DNA from: Azospirillum sp051124815
GTDB taxonomy: Bacteria; Pseudomonadota; Alphaproteobacteria; Azospirillales; Azospirillaceae
Direction: 5' to 3'
DNA length: 64,000 nucleotides
NCBI RefSeq assembly: GCF_051124815.1
Contig: NZ_CP118485.1
Location: 1,922,001 to 1,986,000, forward strand
Positions 44,649-52,816 of this stretch are shown here, piece by piece. Position numbers and translations under genes: made by a program. The number at the start of each line of letters is the position of its first letter. Position 1 is the stretch's first letter. The notes beneath the pieces were generated by a model, which did no database searches, had not been told where the DNA came from, and saw nothing but the letters and a program-made list of their open reading frames with translations.

Positions 44649-47054
44649 ATGACGATCGGAACGCGGATCGCGCTTGGCTTCGCCGCCGTGCTGCTGCTGA
44701 CCGTTGGCGTGGCGTTCGTCGGCTGGAACAGCCTGAGCACCTATGCCGAGCGGGTCGATTTGGCGTCACACACCGCCGACCTCGACACCCGGTTGAAGTC
44801 GGTCCGGCTGGAGGAGGCGCGCTTCGTCACCGAACGCGATGCCAAGGCCGCGGCCAATGTTCCGGGCATGCTGGACGCCCTGCAGACCGAAGCGCAGGAA
44901 ACCCGTGCCGCCCTGACCGAGGGCGAGGGCCGGCGTCTGCTAGACGAGGTTCTGTCGGGCATCGACGGCTACCGTGCCGCCTTTGCCAATTTCGTCGCGC
45001 AGGACGGCGAGGCGCACGCCCGCACCGCCAGCATGGAGACCCGCGCCCGCGCGCTGCGCGACATCGCCGAGAAGATCGGCAAGCAGCAGTCCGAGCGCTA
45101 TGACCTGAACATGACCAGCAAGCGCGACGCCGATACCGAGCTGCGCCACAGCATGGACACGGCCGAGCGCGCGAACCGGGTGATCGAACGGGTGCTGGAG
45201 GTCCGGCGCCAGCAGAGCGAACTCCGCCGCAATGCGGACGAGGCACTGGCCGACCGCATCGTGGCGGCGCTGGACGAACTGGTCCAGACCACCGACACGG
45301 TCGCCAAGGACCTTGTCGGCACCAATGACGAGGAACTGGCCGCCCGGATCGCCGGCGATTCCCGCGCCTATCGCGACACCGTCAAGGCTCTGCGCGGCAA
45401 GGGCATCGCGGCGCTCACCGAGGCCGGGGTGGCCACCGGGCTCGACGAGGCCGCGCGCGGTGTGCAGGACCGTGCGGTGGAGTTGCAGCAGAACCAGGCA
45501 ATGGTGACCGAAGCCCTGAGCGAGGCCTCCAAATACGCCCAGAGCGAGGTGAACGAGGCGGTGATGCTGCGCGGTCTGGCGATGCGGCTGGTGCAGGGCG
45601 CCCAATCGGCGATGCTGGGCCAGCGCGATTTCCTGCTGACCGGCACGGCCGACGCGAAGTCCTTGGCCGACACCGCGGTGAAGGAGATCCTGGAGCTTGC
45701 CGAACAGGCCGGCGCCGTGCTGGTCGACCAGGAAGGGCGGGCACTGATCGCCGCCATCACCGAAGCCGCGCGGGCATTCGACTCGGAATTCGCCTCGCTG
45801 TCGTCCGCCGTCGCCAAGCAGCACGAGGCATCGGCGGCGATGGCCAAGGCGTCCGCGACGGTCAGCGGGCAGGTCGGCCGGCTGGTCGCCTTGCAGCGCG
45901 ACGACCGTGAAGCCGGGCGCGCCAGCGCCGGAATGGTGATCGCGGTGGGGGCCGCCGTGGCGCTGGTCCTTGGCATGTTGATGGCCTGGATCATCGACCG
46001 CGCCATCACCCACCCGCTGCACGCCATGACCGGCGCCATGGGCCGGCTGGCCGAAGGCGACCTGACGGTCGACGTTCCCGGCGGCGACCGCAAGGACGAG
46101 CTGCGCAACATGGCCGCCGCCATGACCATCTTCAAGGACAACGCCCTGGAGATGAGGCGTATGGAGCGCGAGCGGGAGGAGATGCGTGTCCAGATCGACG
46201 CAGACCGCCGCCGCACGATGAACGAGTTCGCCAACGGCTTCGAACAGGCGGTGTCGGGCGTCGTCATGTCGCTGACCGAATCGGCCACCTCGCTGGGCCG
46301 GGATGCTCAGGAGATGTCGTCCGATGCGGCGCTGACCACGGCGAAGTCGACGGCCGTCGCCACGGCCTCGCAGCAGGCCACCGCCAACGTGCAGACGGTG
46401 GCGGCGGCGGCGGAGGAGCTGTCGGCGTCCATCGCCGAGATCTCCCGCCAGCTCAACGCCAGTTCCGCCACCGCCTCGGGGGCCGCCGACAAGGCGGTGC
46501 AGACCAACAGCATCGTCGAAGGGCTGTCGCTCGCCGCCGAGCGGATCGGCCAGGTCGTCGGCCTGATCGGCGAGATTGCCGAGCAGACCAACCTGCTGGC
46601 GCTCAACGCCACCATCGAGGCCGCCCGCGCCGGCGAGGCCGGCAAGGGCTTCGCCGTGGTGGCGACCGAGGTGAAGAACCTCGCCGGCCAGACCGCCAAG
46701 GCGACCGAGGAAATCTCCGCCCAGGTCGCGGAGATGCAGACCGCCACCACCAGCGCGGTCGACGCCATCCGCACGATCTCCGAAGCGGTCACCGCCATCA
46801 GCGGCACCGTCACCGACATCGCCCAGGAGATGGAGCAGCAGGGCAGCGCCACCCGCGAGATCGCCCAGAATGTCCAGCAGGCGGCCGAAGGCACCCAGCA
46901 GGTGATGCGCAACATCGCCGAGGTGACCACCGCCGCCACCAAGACCGGCGGCGCCGCCGATGCGGTCCTGGACGCCAGCCGCACGCTCGCCACCCAGGCC
47001 GACCGCCTGCGCGGCGAGGTCCAGGGATTCCTGAACAAAGTACGGACGGCCTGA
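44649..47054 (+). CDS. methyl-accepting chemotaxis protein with large helical sensor
   Basis: This 801-residue chemoreceptor has TM1 at about 8-30 (ALGFAAVLLLTVGVAFVG) and TM2 at about 427-450 (AGMVIAVGAAVALVLGMLM), leaving a periplasmic region near 400 residues. It resembles a helical bimodular (HBM) sensor but with an apparent third module (see findings). HAMP (THPLHAMTGAMGRLAEGDLT) and the signalling tip EQTNLLALNATIEAARAGEA follow. The ATG at 44649 has GGGGAG nine bases upstream; an ATG at 44625 lacks one. HBM receptors often sense organic acids; the ligand here is unknown. Confidence 0.9.
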   Translation: MTIGTRIALGFAAVLLLTVGVAFVGWNSLSTYAERVDLASHTADLDTRLKSVRLEEARFVTERDAKAAANVPGMLDALQTEAQETRAALTEGEGRRLLDEVLSGIDGYRAAFANFVAQDGEAHARTASMETRARALRDIAEKIGKQQSERYDLNMTSKRDADTELRHSMDTAERANRVIERVLEVRRQQSELRRNADEALADRIVAALDELVQTTDTVAKDLVGTNDEELAARIAGDSRAYRDTVKALRGKGIAALTEAGVATGLDEAARGVQDRAVELQQNQAMVTEALSEASKYAQSEVNEAVMLRGLAMRLVQGAQSAMLGQRDFLLTGTADAKSLADTAVKEILELAEQAGAVLVDQEGRALIAAITEAARAFDSEFASLSSAVAKQHEASAAMAKASATVSGQVGRLVALQRDDREAGRASAGMVIAVGAAVALVLGMLMAWIIDRAITHPLHAMTGAMGRLAEGDLTVDVPGGDRKDELRNMAAAMTIFKDNALEMRRMEREREEMRVQIDADRRRTMNEFANGFEQAVSGVVMSLTESATSLGRDAQEMSSDAALTTAKSTAVATASQQATANVQTVAAAAEELSASIAEISRQLNASSATASGAADKAVQTNSIVEGLSLAAERIGQVVGLIGEIAEQTNLLALNATIEAARAGEAGKGFAVVATEVKNLAGQTAKATEEISAQVAEMQTATTSAVDAIRTISEAVTAISGTVTDIAQEMEQQGSATREIAQNVQQAAEGTQQVMRNIAEVTTAATKTGGAADAVLDASRTLATQADRLRGEVQGFLNKVRTA

Positions 47055-47079
47055 CCCTTTGAGCCTGAATTTCTTGGGA

Positions 47080-47105
47080 GGCGTGCGGCAGCGGAGCCGC
47101 ACGCC
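47080..47105. terminator. hairpin between convergent genes
   Basis: GGCGTGCGGC-AGCGGA-GCCGCACGCC is a perfect 10-bp stem centred between the chemoreceptor stop and the CYTH gene stop. It has no T-run on either side, so it is a hairpin that may act as a weak bidirectional terminator. Confidence 0.5.
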
Positions 47106-47119
47106 CCACGTCCCCGTCG

Positions 47120-47599
47120 TCAGGCCGCGGCCGCCGACCAGCGCCGGATAGGGGCGCGGGAGAGGGCGGAGTTGCCGTAGGCGCGCAGGGTGGTGACCTC
47201 CGCGCCGATCCAGTCCGGCAGCGGCACCATCTGGTCGGGCGAGTCCAGTTCGACTTCCGCGATGATCAGCCCGGCATTCTCGCCGTGGAAGACGTCGATC
47301 TCCCAGCACAGCCCGTCCTGGCAGTGACGGTAGCGCGTCTTTTCGATCACCCGCCCTTCGCAGCCAAGCAGCAGGAGTTGGCAGGCGAACTCCAATGCCA
47401 GAGGGTGTTCCACCTCGTCCCGGCAGGCGCCGCGCTTCAGCGATTTGATGGTCAAAGTGGCGCGATCTTCCGCAATTCGAACGCGAACCGTGCTGGCGCC
47501 GTCGGACGGCAGGTATCCCTGGAGGATTCGGACGCCATCCCGGCAGAGATGCCGGACATCCTTGCGGACCAGAAAGCGCCGCTCGATTTCCAGTGCCAT
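47120..47599 (-). CDS. CYTH domain protein (class IV adenylate cyclase/triphosphatase family)
   Basis: This 159-residue CYTH tunnel-fold protein has the hallmark N-terminal E-x-E-x-K-like motif as LEIERRFLV, followed by GYLPSDGASTVRVRIAED, TIKSLKRGACRDEVEHPL and WEIDVFHGENAGLIIAEVEL, supplying the acidic and basic tunnel residues. Bacterial short CYTH proteins are mostly inorganic triphosphatases, so that activity is more likely than cyclase. The gene is monocistronic and converges with the chemoreceptor gene. Confidence 0.9.
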   Translation of the reverse strand: MALEIERRFLVRKDVRHLCRDGVRILQGYLPSDGASTVRVRIAEDRATLTIKSLKRGACRDEVEHPLALEFACQLLLLGCEGRVIEKTRYRHCQDGLCWEIDVFHGENAGLIIAEVELDSPDQMVPLPDWIGAEVTTLRAYGNSALSRAPIRRWSAAAA

Positions 47600-47759
47600 G
47601 GCTAGGCCCTTCGGACGAACTCGCCGACGACCCTAGCCGAAAGTCCCTACCGGCTTCAACCTCGTTGCCGTGTGTGCAGCGCAACCGAGACTGGATGCCC
47701 GCGTACTATGACGTGACGATCCGTCGCAACAGGTCTGGGAATGATGCTATCGTCGGGCG

Positions 47760-48005
47760 ATGAACGCCGATCTCTCCACCTGGGTTCCTGGGACCCTGAT
47801 CCCCTGGCTGGTGCTGTTCGCCCTGTACGGGCTGCCGCTGCTGCATGTGGCGCTGTCGCGCCGCGGCGGTGGCTGGCGTCCGCCGGCCGGGTCGCGCTGC
47901 CCCTTCGGACCGCGCGCCGGCTGGCTTGTGATGGTGCTGATGCTGGGGCCGGTCGGATGGCTGATGTTCGCACTCCGCCGGCCCCGCCGCGCATCCGGCA
48001 GATAG
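47760..48005 (+). CDS. small two-helix membrane protein
   Basis: This 81-residue protein has two hydrophobic segments (about 13-32, LIPWLVLFALYGLPLLHVAL, and 53-71, GWLVMVLMLGPVGWLMFAL) joined by a basic, Gly/Pro-rich loop, and a basic C-terminus. No known domain is recognised; the layout recalls PLDc_N/DUF5652-like small membrane proteins, but I would not assign it. It converges with the DUF3309 gene, 22 nt away. Confidence 0.6.
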   Translation: MNADLSTWVPGTLIPWLVLFALYGLPLLHVALSRRGGGWRPPAGSRCPFGPRAGWLVMVLMLGPVGWLMFALRRPRRASGR

Positions 48006-48027
48006 CATCACGCAAATGGGCTGGGGA

Positions 48028-48183
48028 TCAGATCCGGCCCATCAGCAGCAGAACGATCAGAACGATCAGCAGCACGCCGAGGATGCCGCTGGGACCATAT
48101 CCCCAGCCACGGCTGTGCGGCCAGGCCGGAACGGCACCCAGAAGCAGCAGAATCAGGATGATGAGCAGAATTGTGCCGAGCAT
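48028..48183 (-). CDS. DUF3309 family small membrane protein
   Basis: This 51-residue hydrophobic protein begins MLGTILLIILILLLLGAVP and has the family centre AWPHSRGWGYGPSGILG, followed by a second hydrophobic helix. The pattern (two helices with W-G-Y-G-P-S-G between) is that of DUF3309, known only as small stress-associated membrane proteins. GGGAG precedes the ATG. An EcfG-type promoter about 48 nt upstream suggests general-stress control. Confidence 0.82.
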   Translation of the reverse strand: MLGTILLIILILLLLGAVPAWPHSRGWGYGPSGILGVLLIVLIVLLLMGRI

Positions 48184-48508
48184 GGCCTTCTCCCTTCCGG
48201 TGGAGTATTTGTGACGGACAAGCGGAACCTGAACGGCATCCCCTGGACTTTGTTCCTGTCCTGCTCGAACGTGACCGCTTGCCACCACCAAGGGAGAGGA
48301 GTGCTCCTCCGGCGTTCCCCGAACGCGACGCCCTCGACCGTTCGGCGAGTTCACCCCTGTTGACTGTGGGCGAATGGGCGCTTAGGCTCCCGTCCATGAA
48401 CGTGCATCCCTTCGACGGCATTCTGCGAATTAGCGGCCCGGTTCTCCTTTGAGAGCCGGGGATTTCGCTCGTCCATTCCGCAGAACCGCCTGAAGGCTCG
48501 ATCACGCC
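48184..48508. other. 325-bp divergent intergenic region
   Basis: It separates the minus-strand DUF3309 gene from the plus-strand ACT-like gene. It contains the EcfG-type promoter listed below. I see no gene and no clear promoter for the rightward gene. Confidence 0.4.
48232..48256 (-). promoter_or_regulatory. EcfG (general stress sigma factor) promoter of the DUF3309 gene
   Basis: On the minus strand GGAAC (48256-48252), 16 nt, then CGTT (48235-48232) exactly matches the GGAAC-N16/17-CGTT consensus established for sigma EcfG in alphaproteobacteria. It is correctly oriented, with the predicted transcript start about 40 nt before the ATG at 48183. Confidence 0.7.
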
Positions 48509-48856
48509 ATGTCCAAGACCATGAACACCGTTGCCGCGTCCGCTTCGGATGCGCGCGTTACCGCGCCCGGCCGCCGCGTCGCCTTTTCGCTGGTCGCCGA
48601 CGCCGATCCGGGCACCCTGCCCCGCATCCTCGAATACGTCGCCAAGCGCGGGCTGGTCCCGCTGGCCCTGCACAGCCGGCTGACCGACGATACGCTCGCC
48701 ATCTCCATGGAGGTCGGCGACCTGCCGCAAGGGGAAACCGACCACATCGGCCGTTGCCTGGGACAGATCCCGATGGTGGCGCGGGTCACCGTCGCCGAAC
48801 TGGCCGCCACCGGATCGGCGGCCGAGCTGGTGGCGGAATTGGCTGCGGCGGAATGA
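48509..48856 (+). CDS. small ACT-domain-like protein
   Basis: This 115-residue soluble protein has an Ala-rich start, then RRVAFSLVADADPGTLPRILEYVAKRGLVPLAL and DTLAISMEVGDLPQGETDHIGRCLGQIPMVARVTV. This beta-alpha-beta-beta-alpha-beta pattern is that of ACT domains, as in small regulatory subunits. No catalytic partner is adjacent (no ilvB or serA), so a regulatory role for a distant enzyme is only a guess. It converges with pssA with 16 nt between stops. Confidence 0.65.
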   Translation: MSKTMNTVAASASDARVTAPGRRVAFSLVADADPGTLPRILEYVAKRGLVPLALHSRLTDDTLAISMEVGDLPQGETDHIGRCLGQIPMVARVTVAELAATGSAAELVAELAAAE

Positions 48857-48872
48857 GACAGCAGGAAGCCGG

Positions 48873-49793
48873 TCAGACCGGCTTCCTTGGCTCATCCTCG
48901 GGGGCCGTGGCTGCGGCGGCCTGCGACTCCGGCGACTCGGAAGACTGCGACTCGGAAGCCGGCTCTTCGATCTCCGTGCGCATTAGTTCCGCGGCGCGCT
49001 GCAGCTTGCGGAACTGGCCGATGGAGAACGGCAGGCTGACCATATAGACGGTCCCGACGATCGACAGGGTCCACCAGGGCTGGCTGACCATCATCGCCGC
49101 CAGCAGACCGACACCGGCCAGCGCCGGCACCACCCAGTGGGCCGGAACCCGTGCACCCTTGAAGGAGAAGGTCGGCAGGGTGCTGACCATCAGCCCGCCG
49201 ATCAGCAGAGTCCACGGCACGATGACCGCCGGGTGGCCGGGATACTGCGGCCCGATCTCGAATCCCAGGATCATCGGCAGCAGCACAAGGCCGGCACCGG
49301 CCGGCGCCGGCACGCCGGTGAAGTAGTTGTAGGCCCAGGGCGGCAGATCGACCACGCCGAGACGCGAGTTGAAGCGCGCCAGACGCAGCGCACAGCACAC
49401 GGCATAGGCCATGGCGGCGATCCAGCCCAGGCTGCCCGCCCCGTTCAGCCCCCACAGATACATCATGAAGGCCGGTGCGACGCCGAAGCTGATGGCGTCG
49501 GACAGGCTGTCCAGCTCCGCCCCGAACTTGCTCTGCCCGTTCAGCAGACGGGCGATGCGTCCGTCGAGCGCATCCAGGATCGCGGCGATGACGATGGCGA
49601 TGACCGCCGGCTCCCACCGCCCCTGCATGGCGAATCGGATCGCCGTCAGGCCGGAGCAGAGCGCCAGCACCGTCAGGACGTTCGGCAACAGGTGGTTGAT
49701 CGACAGCCCTTTCAGCCGCGGATGCGGCCGGCCGGGACGGCGGGCCCGGTGCGGGCGGAAGATCTGCTGGCGGAAGACGGGCGGTCGTTTCAT
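48873..49793 (-). CDS. pssA: CDP-diacylglycerol--serine O-phosphatidyltransferase PssA
   Basis: This inner-membrane enzyme makes phosphatidylserine from CDP-diacylglycerol and serine. The CDP-alcohol phosphatidyltransferase motif is intact: DALDGRIARLLNGQSKFGAE, then LDSLSDAISFG, giving D-x2-D-G-x2-A-R and the two final Asp. About eight TM helices follow from LLPNVLTVLALCSGLTAIRF. The C-terminus carries a Glu/Ser/Pro tail. The ATG at 49793 overlaps the psd stop, so the two are translationally coupled. It has 306 residues. Confidence 0.95.
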   Translation of the reverse strand: MKRPPVFRQQIFRPHRARRPGRPHPRLKGLSINHLLPNVLTVLALCSGLTAIRFAMQGRWEPAVIAIVIAAILDALDGRIARLLNGQSKFGAELDSLSDAISFGVAPAFMMYLWGLNGAGSLGWIAAMAYAVCCALRLARFNSRLGVVDLPPWAYNYFTGVPAPAGAGLVLLPMILGFEIGPQYPGHPAVIVPWTLLIGGLMVSTLPTFSFKGARVPAHWVVPALAGVGLLAAMMVSQPWWTLSIVGTVYMVSLPFSIGQFRKLQRAAELMRTEIEEPASESQSSESPESQAAAATAPEDEPRKPV

Positions 49794-50488
49794 CGCCGCA
49801 CGTCCCCCTGCCGCTGCGGTTCGGTGCCGTTCAGATCGGCCAGGATCGTCTCGCCGCCGATGGCGGTCTGTCCGACGCAGACCAGCGGAGCGACGCCGTC
49901 GGGCAGATAGATGTCGGTGCGGCTGCCGAATCGGATCAGCCCGAACCGCTCGCCCGCCTTCACGTCCTGCCCGGCCTTCACCCACCATAGGATGCGGCGC
50001 GCCACCAGACCGGCGATCTGGACATAGGCGATCTCGCGCCCGTCGGGCAGACGGTGGCGGAAGGCCATCCGTTCATTCTCGTCGCTCGCCTTGTCCAGCG
50101 CGGCGTTGACGAAGGTGCCCTTGTGGTATTCCGCCGCCACGATGGTGCCGTCGGCCGGAACGCGGTTGACGTGGACGTTGAAGACGTTGAGGAAGACGCT
50201 GATCCGGGTCAGCGCCTTGTCGCCCATGCCCAGCTCCTTGGGCGGGACGGCCTGGACGATCATGGTGACCCGCCCGTCGGCCGGACTGACCAGCAGGCCG
50301 GGCCGCGTCGGCGTCACCCGGTCGGGATCGCGGAAGAAATAGGCGCACCACAGGGTGAGCACCAGGCCGATCCAGCCGAGCGGCGCCCAGACGGCGAGAC
50401 CGAGGATCAGGGAAACCACGGCGAATCCGGCGATGAAGGGCCAGCCGGCACGGTGGATGGGGACGACGACGGTATCGATGGCGGACAT
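49790..50488 (-). CDS. psd: phosphatidylserine decarboxylase (short type)
   Basis: Psd is a pyruvoyl-dependent enzyme that converts phosphatidylserine to phosphatidylethanolamine at the inner membrane. It has N-terminal TM segments (WPFIAGFAVVSLILGLAVW and LGWIGLVLTLWCAYFF), SPADGRVTMI, RISVFLNVFNVHVNR and the self-cleavage site RFGSRTDIYLP, where the G-S bond would be processed to form the pyruvoyl group. Its 232 residues match the short, archaeal-like form common in alphaproteobacteria. It is upstream of and coupled to pssA; the pair forms the PE pathway. The start is MSAIDTVVVP. Confidence 0.94.
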   Translation of the reverse strand: MSAIDTVVVPIHRAGWPFIAGFAVVSLILGLAVWAPLGWIGLVLTLWCAYFFRDPDRVTPTRPGLLVSPADGRVTMIVQAVPPKELGMGDKALTRISVFLNVFNVHVNRVPADGTIVAAEYHKGTFVNAALDKASDENERMAFRHRLPDGREIAYVQIAGLVARRILWWVKAGQDVKAGERFGLIRFGSRTDIYLPDGVAPLVCVGQTAIGGETILADLNGTEPQRQGDVRR

Positions 50489-50619
50489 CGCCTGCTTTCT
50501 TCGTATTTTCAGACCACAGCGAACAGCCATTCTAGCTGTGCGTTCCGAGCCTTTACAGAATTTTAGCGGCCGGCGCCCATGCTGTCGTCTTCGTCGCCCC
50601 TGAAGCCGAGCGTGCCGCC

Positions 50620-51090
50620 TTGTCCGTTCCCGATCTGAAGACCATTCAATCGCTGGCCGAAGTGCCGGACGGCGCCCTGCCCATCACCCCCGGTTCGATC
50701 GAGGTGACGCCGGAAGGCGTGCTGGGCATCGCCAAGCCGCCCCGCCCCTGCAAGCTGACCTTCATGGCCGACGGCCTGCCCTTCAACGTCGCCGTCCGGC
50801 ATGAAGGCGCGGAAGAGGGCGGAGGGTCGATCTGCCAGATCTGGGCCGATGTCGGCCATGTGCCCTACACCGCCCAGGCGCCGGAGCGCCGCCGCGCCCT
50901 GCTGGCCGTCCTGCGCGGGATCGAGGGGCTGCCGCATGTCCGCTTCATCGTCCAGGGCGGACAGAAGATCATCCTGTTCTCGGAAATCCGCCTGGAACAC
51001 CACGCCTCGCCCGAGGACCTGTTCCACCAGACCATCCTGGTCCTGCAGGAAGCGCGTCCATTCCTGCGGCTGCTGGGCGAATATCTGTAA
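50620..51090 (+). CDS. protein of unknown function
   Basis: This 156-residue soluble protein starts at TTG 50620. I do not recognise the family. It has KLTFMADGLPFNVAVRHE, ICQIWADVGHVPYTAQAPERRRALLAVL, and HVRFIVQGGQKIILFSEIRLEHHASPEDLFHQTILVLQEARPF (in parts), a mixed alpha/beta pattern reminiscent of YbjN-type chaperone-like folds, ending in a helix. It is divergent from psd. The upstream 130 nt may hold both promoters. Codon use is native. Confidence 0.7.
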   Translation: MSVPDLKTIQSLAEVPDGALPITPGSIEVTPEGVLGIAKPPRPCKLTFMADGLPFNVAVRHEGAEEGGGSICQIWADVGHVPYTAQAPERRRALLAVLRGIEGLPHVRFIVQGGQKIILFSEIRLEHHASPEDLFHQTILVLQEARPFLRLLGEYL

Positions 51091-51116
51091 GGCGGGACGG
51101 CGTCGAAAGGCGCCGT

Positions 51117-51557
51117 TCAGACTTCCGGCCAGAACGACTCGTCCATCATTTCGGCGAAGCTCCACGGGCATTCCGCCGGAAAAACTTGTCGCGAAATACC
51201 GGTTTCGCGTTCGGCCGCAATCAAAGAAAGCCGGTATGCGTCCTTTACCGACTCCGCGAGCGACGACTTGAGGCTTGGGTTGTCGCGCAAATGGGCGGCA
51301 AGCCGATAGCGCTGCTCCTCTATGCTGAGGCGCCAGCTATTGCCGCGCAGCGGCGCCTGATAGCGCCATTTCAGCAAATGAAGGAGCAGAACGACCAAGC
51401 GGTTGACAAGTTCACGCTTTTCGCTGCGCCCCATGCTCTCGATCTCCTCGGCGATGTGCTCGATGTCCGCCGCGTCGAGCTTGCCGGCCCGCAGAAGGGC
51501 GGCCTGTTCGTTCGCCCAGGCGTAGAAATCGCTGTCGTAGAGGCTGCTTCCGTCCAT
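51117..51557 (-). CDS. DUF29 family protein
   Basis: This 146-residue DUF29 protein begins LYDSDFYAWANEQAALLRAGKLDAADIEHIAEEIESMGRSEKREL (in parts), the family signature, with LLHLLKWRYQ and WRLSIEEQRYRL following. DUF29 proteins are helical, of unknown function, and abundant in cyanobacteria and some alphaproteobacteria. The ATG at 51557 is preceded by GGGGAGG; an in-frame ATG 57 nt upstream is less likely. It converges with the preceding plus-strand gene, 26 nt between stops. Confidence 0.85.
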   Translation of the reverse strand: MDGSSLYDSDFYAWANEQAALLRAGKLDAADIEHIAEEIESMGRSEKRELVNRLVVLLLHLLKWRYQAPLRGNSWRLSIEEQRYRLAAHLRDNPSLKSSLAESVKDAYRLSLIAAERETGISRQVFPAECPWSFAEMMDESFWPEV

Positions 51558-51647
51558 CGCCCACCTCCCCACATCGGCCCACATCGCCGACCCGCGCGGG
51601 CGGGCCGGAGGCATGCGCCCCCGGTCCGCCGCGTGGGATCGCGGCGC

Positions 51648-52751
51648 TTACTTCGGAACCTTGCCCTGCACGCCTTCGACGTACCAGTCCATCTTCAGGA
51701 TCTGCTCGTCGGTGGCGTGCTTGCCTTCCGGAATCACGACCTTGCCGGACTGGTCCTTGACCGGGCCCTGGAAGGAGTGGCGCTTGCCCGACACGATGTC
51801 TGCCTTGATCTGGTCGGCCAGCTTCACGACGTCGGCCGGGATGGCCGGGTTGTAGGGCGCCAGCTCGACCATGCCGGTCTTGATGCCGCCCCAGGTGTCG
51901 ATCGGCTTCCAGGTGCCGTCCAGCACTGCCTTGACGCGGTCGACGTAATAGCCGTTCCAGTCCTCGACGATCGCGGTCAGGTGCGACTTCGGACCGAAGC
52001 GGGTCATGTCGGACGACTGGCCGACCGACCACAGCCCACGCTCCTGCGCGGTCTGGATCGGCGCCGGGCTGTCGGTGTGCTGGACGATGATGTCGGCACC
52101 CTGGTCGGCCAGTGCCTTGGCGGCCTCGGCTTCCTTGCCGGGGTCGTACCAGCTGTTGACCCAGACCACGCGGACCTCGGCCTTCGGGTTCTGCTCGCGC
52201 AGCGCGATGGTGAAGGCGTTGATGCCGCCGACCACCTCGGGAATCGGATAGGAGCCGATGTAGCCGATGATGTTCGACTTGGTCATCTTGCCGGCGATGG
52301 CGCCGACCACCGTGCGGGCCTCGTAGAAGCGGCCCGAGTAGGTGGCGACGTTCTCGGCGCGCTTGTAGCCGGTGGCGTGCTCGAACTTCACCTCGGGATG
52401 GCGCTTGGCCACCTTCAGCGTCGGGTTCATGAAGCCGAAGGACGTGGTGAAGATCAGCTTGTGGCCGCTGGCGGCCAGCTGTTCGATCACCCGCTCCGCA
52501 TCGGCGCCTTCCGGCACGTTTTCGACGAAGGTGGTGGTGACCTTGTCGCCCAGCGCCTTCTCCACGGCCAGACGGCCCTGGTCGTGCTGATAGCTGTAGC
52601 CGTGGTCGCTGACCGGGCCGACATAGACGAACCCGACCTTCAGCTTCTCCTGCGCGAAGGCGGACCCCAAACCGGTGCCCATGCCCACGCTCAGCGCGAC
52701 CGCGGCACCGGCCAGGCCCAGCACCGCCTTGCCCATCGTCCTTCTGTTCAC
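51648..52751 (-). CDS. BMP family ABC transporter substrate-binding protein
   Basis: This 367-residue periplasmic binding protein of the BMP/Med/PnrA family is typical of nucleoside or purine importers. The GTG at 52751 has AAGGAG seven bases upstream. The signal region NRRTMGKAVLGLAGAAVAL carries a twin-arginine-like motif and ends near SAFAQ. Mature blocks are KLKVGFVYVGPVSDHGYSYQHDQG, GHKLIFTTSFGFM, GYIGSYPIPEVVGGINAF and VVWVNSWYDPGKEAEAAKAL, all standard. It lies 65 nt after the two permease genes on the same strand and forms the last gene of that operon. Confidence 0.93.
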   Translation of the reverse strand: MNRRTMGKAVLGLAGAAVALSVGMGTGLGSAFAQEKLKVGFVYVGPVSDHGYSYQHDQGRLAVEKALGDKVTTTFVENVPEGADAERVIEQLAASGHKLIFTTSFGFMNPTLKVAKRHPEVKFEHATGYKRAENVATYSGRFYEARTVVGAIAGKMTKSNIIGYIGSYPIPEVVGGINAFTIALREQNPKAEVRVVWVNSWYDPGKEAEAAKALADQGADIIVQHTDSPAPIQTAQERGLWSVGQSSDMTRFGPKSHLTAIVEDWNGYYVDRVKAVLDGTWKPIDTWGGIKTGMVELAPYNPAIPADVVKLADQIKADIVSGKRHSFQGPVKDQSGKVVIPEGKHATDEQILKMDWYVEGVQGKVPK

Positions 52752-52816
52752 GTCGACGCTCCTTAGTTCTACAGTGTCTTTAGATATGGGCTTTGTTTCG
52801 ATTTCAAAACGACGCG

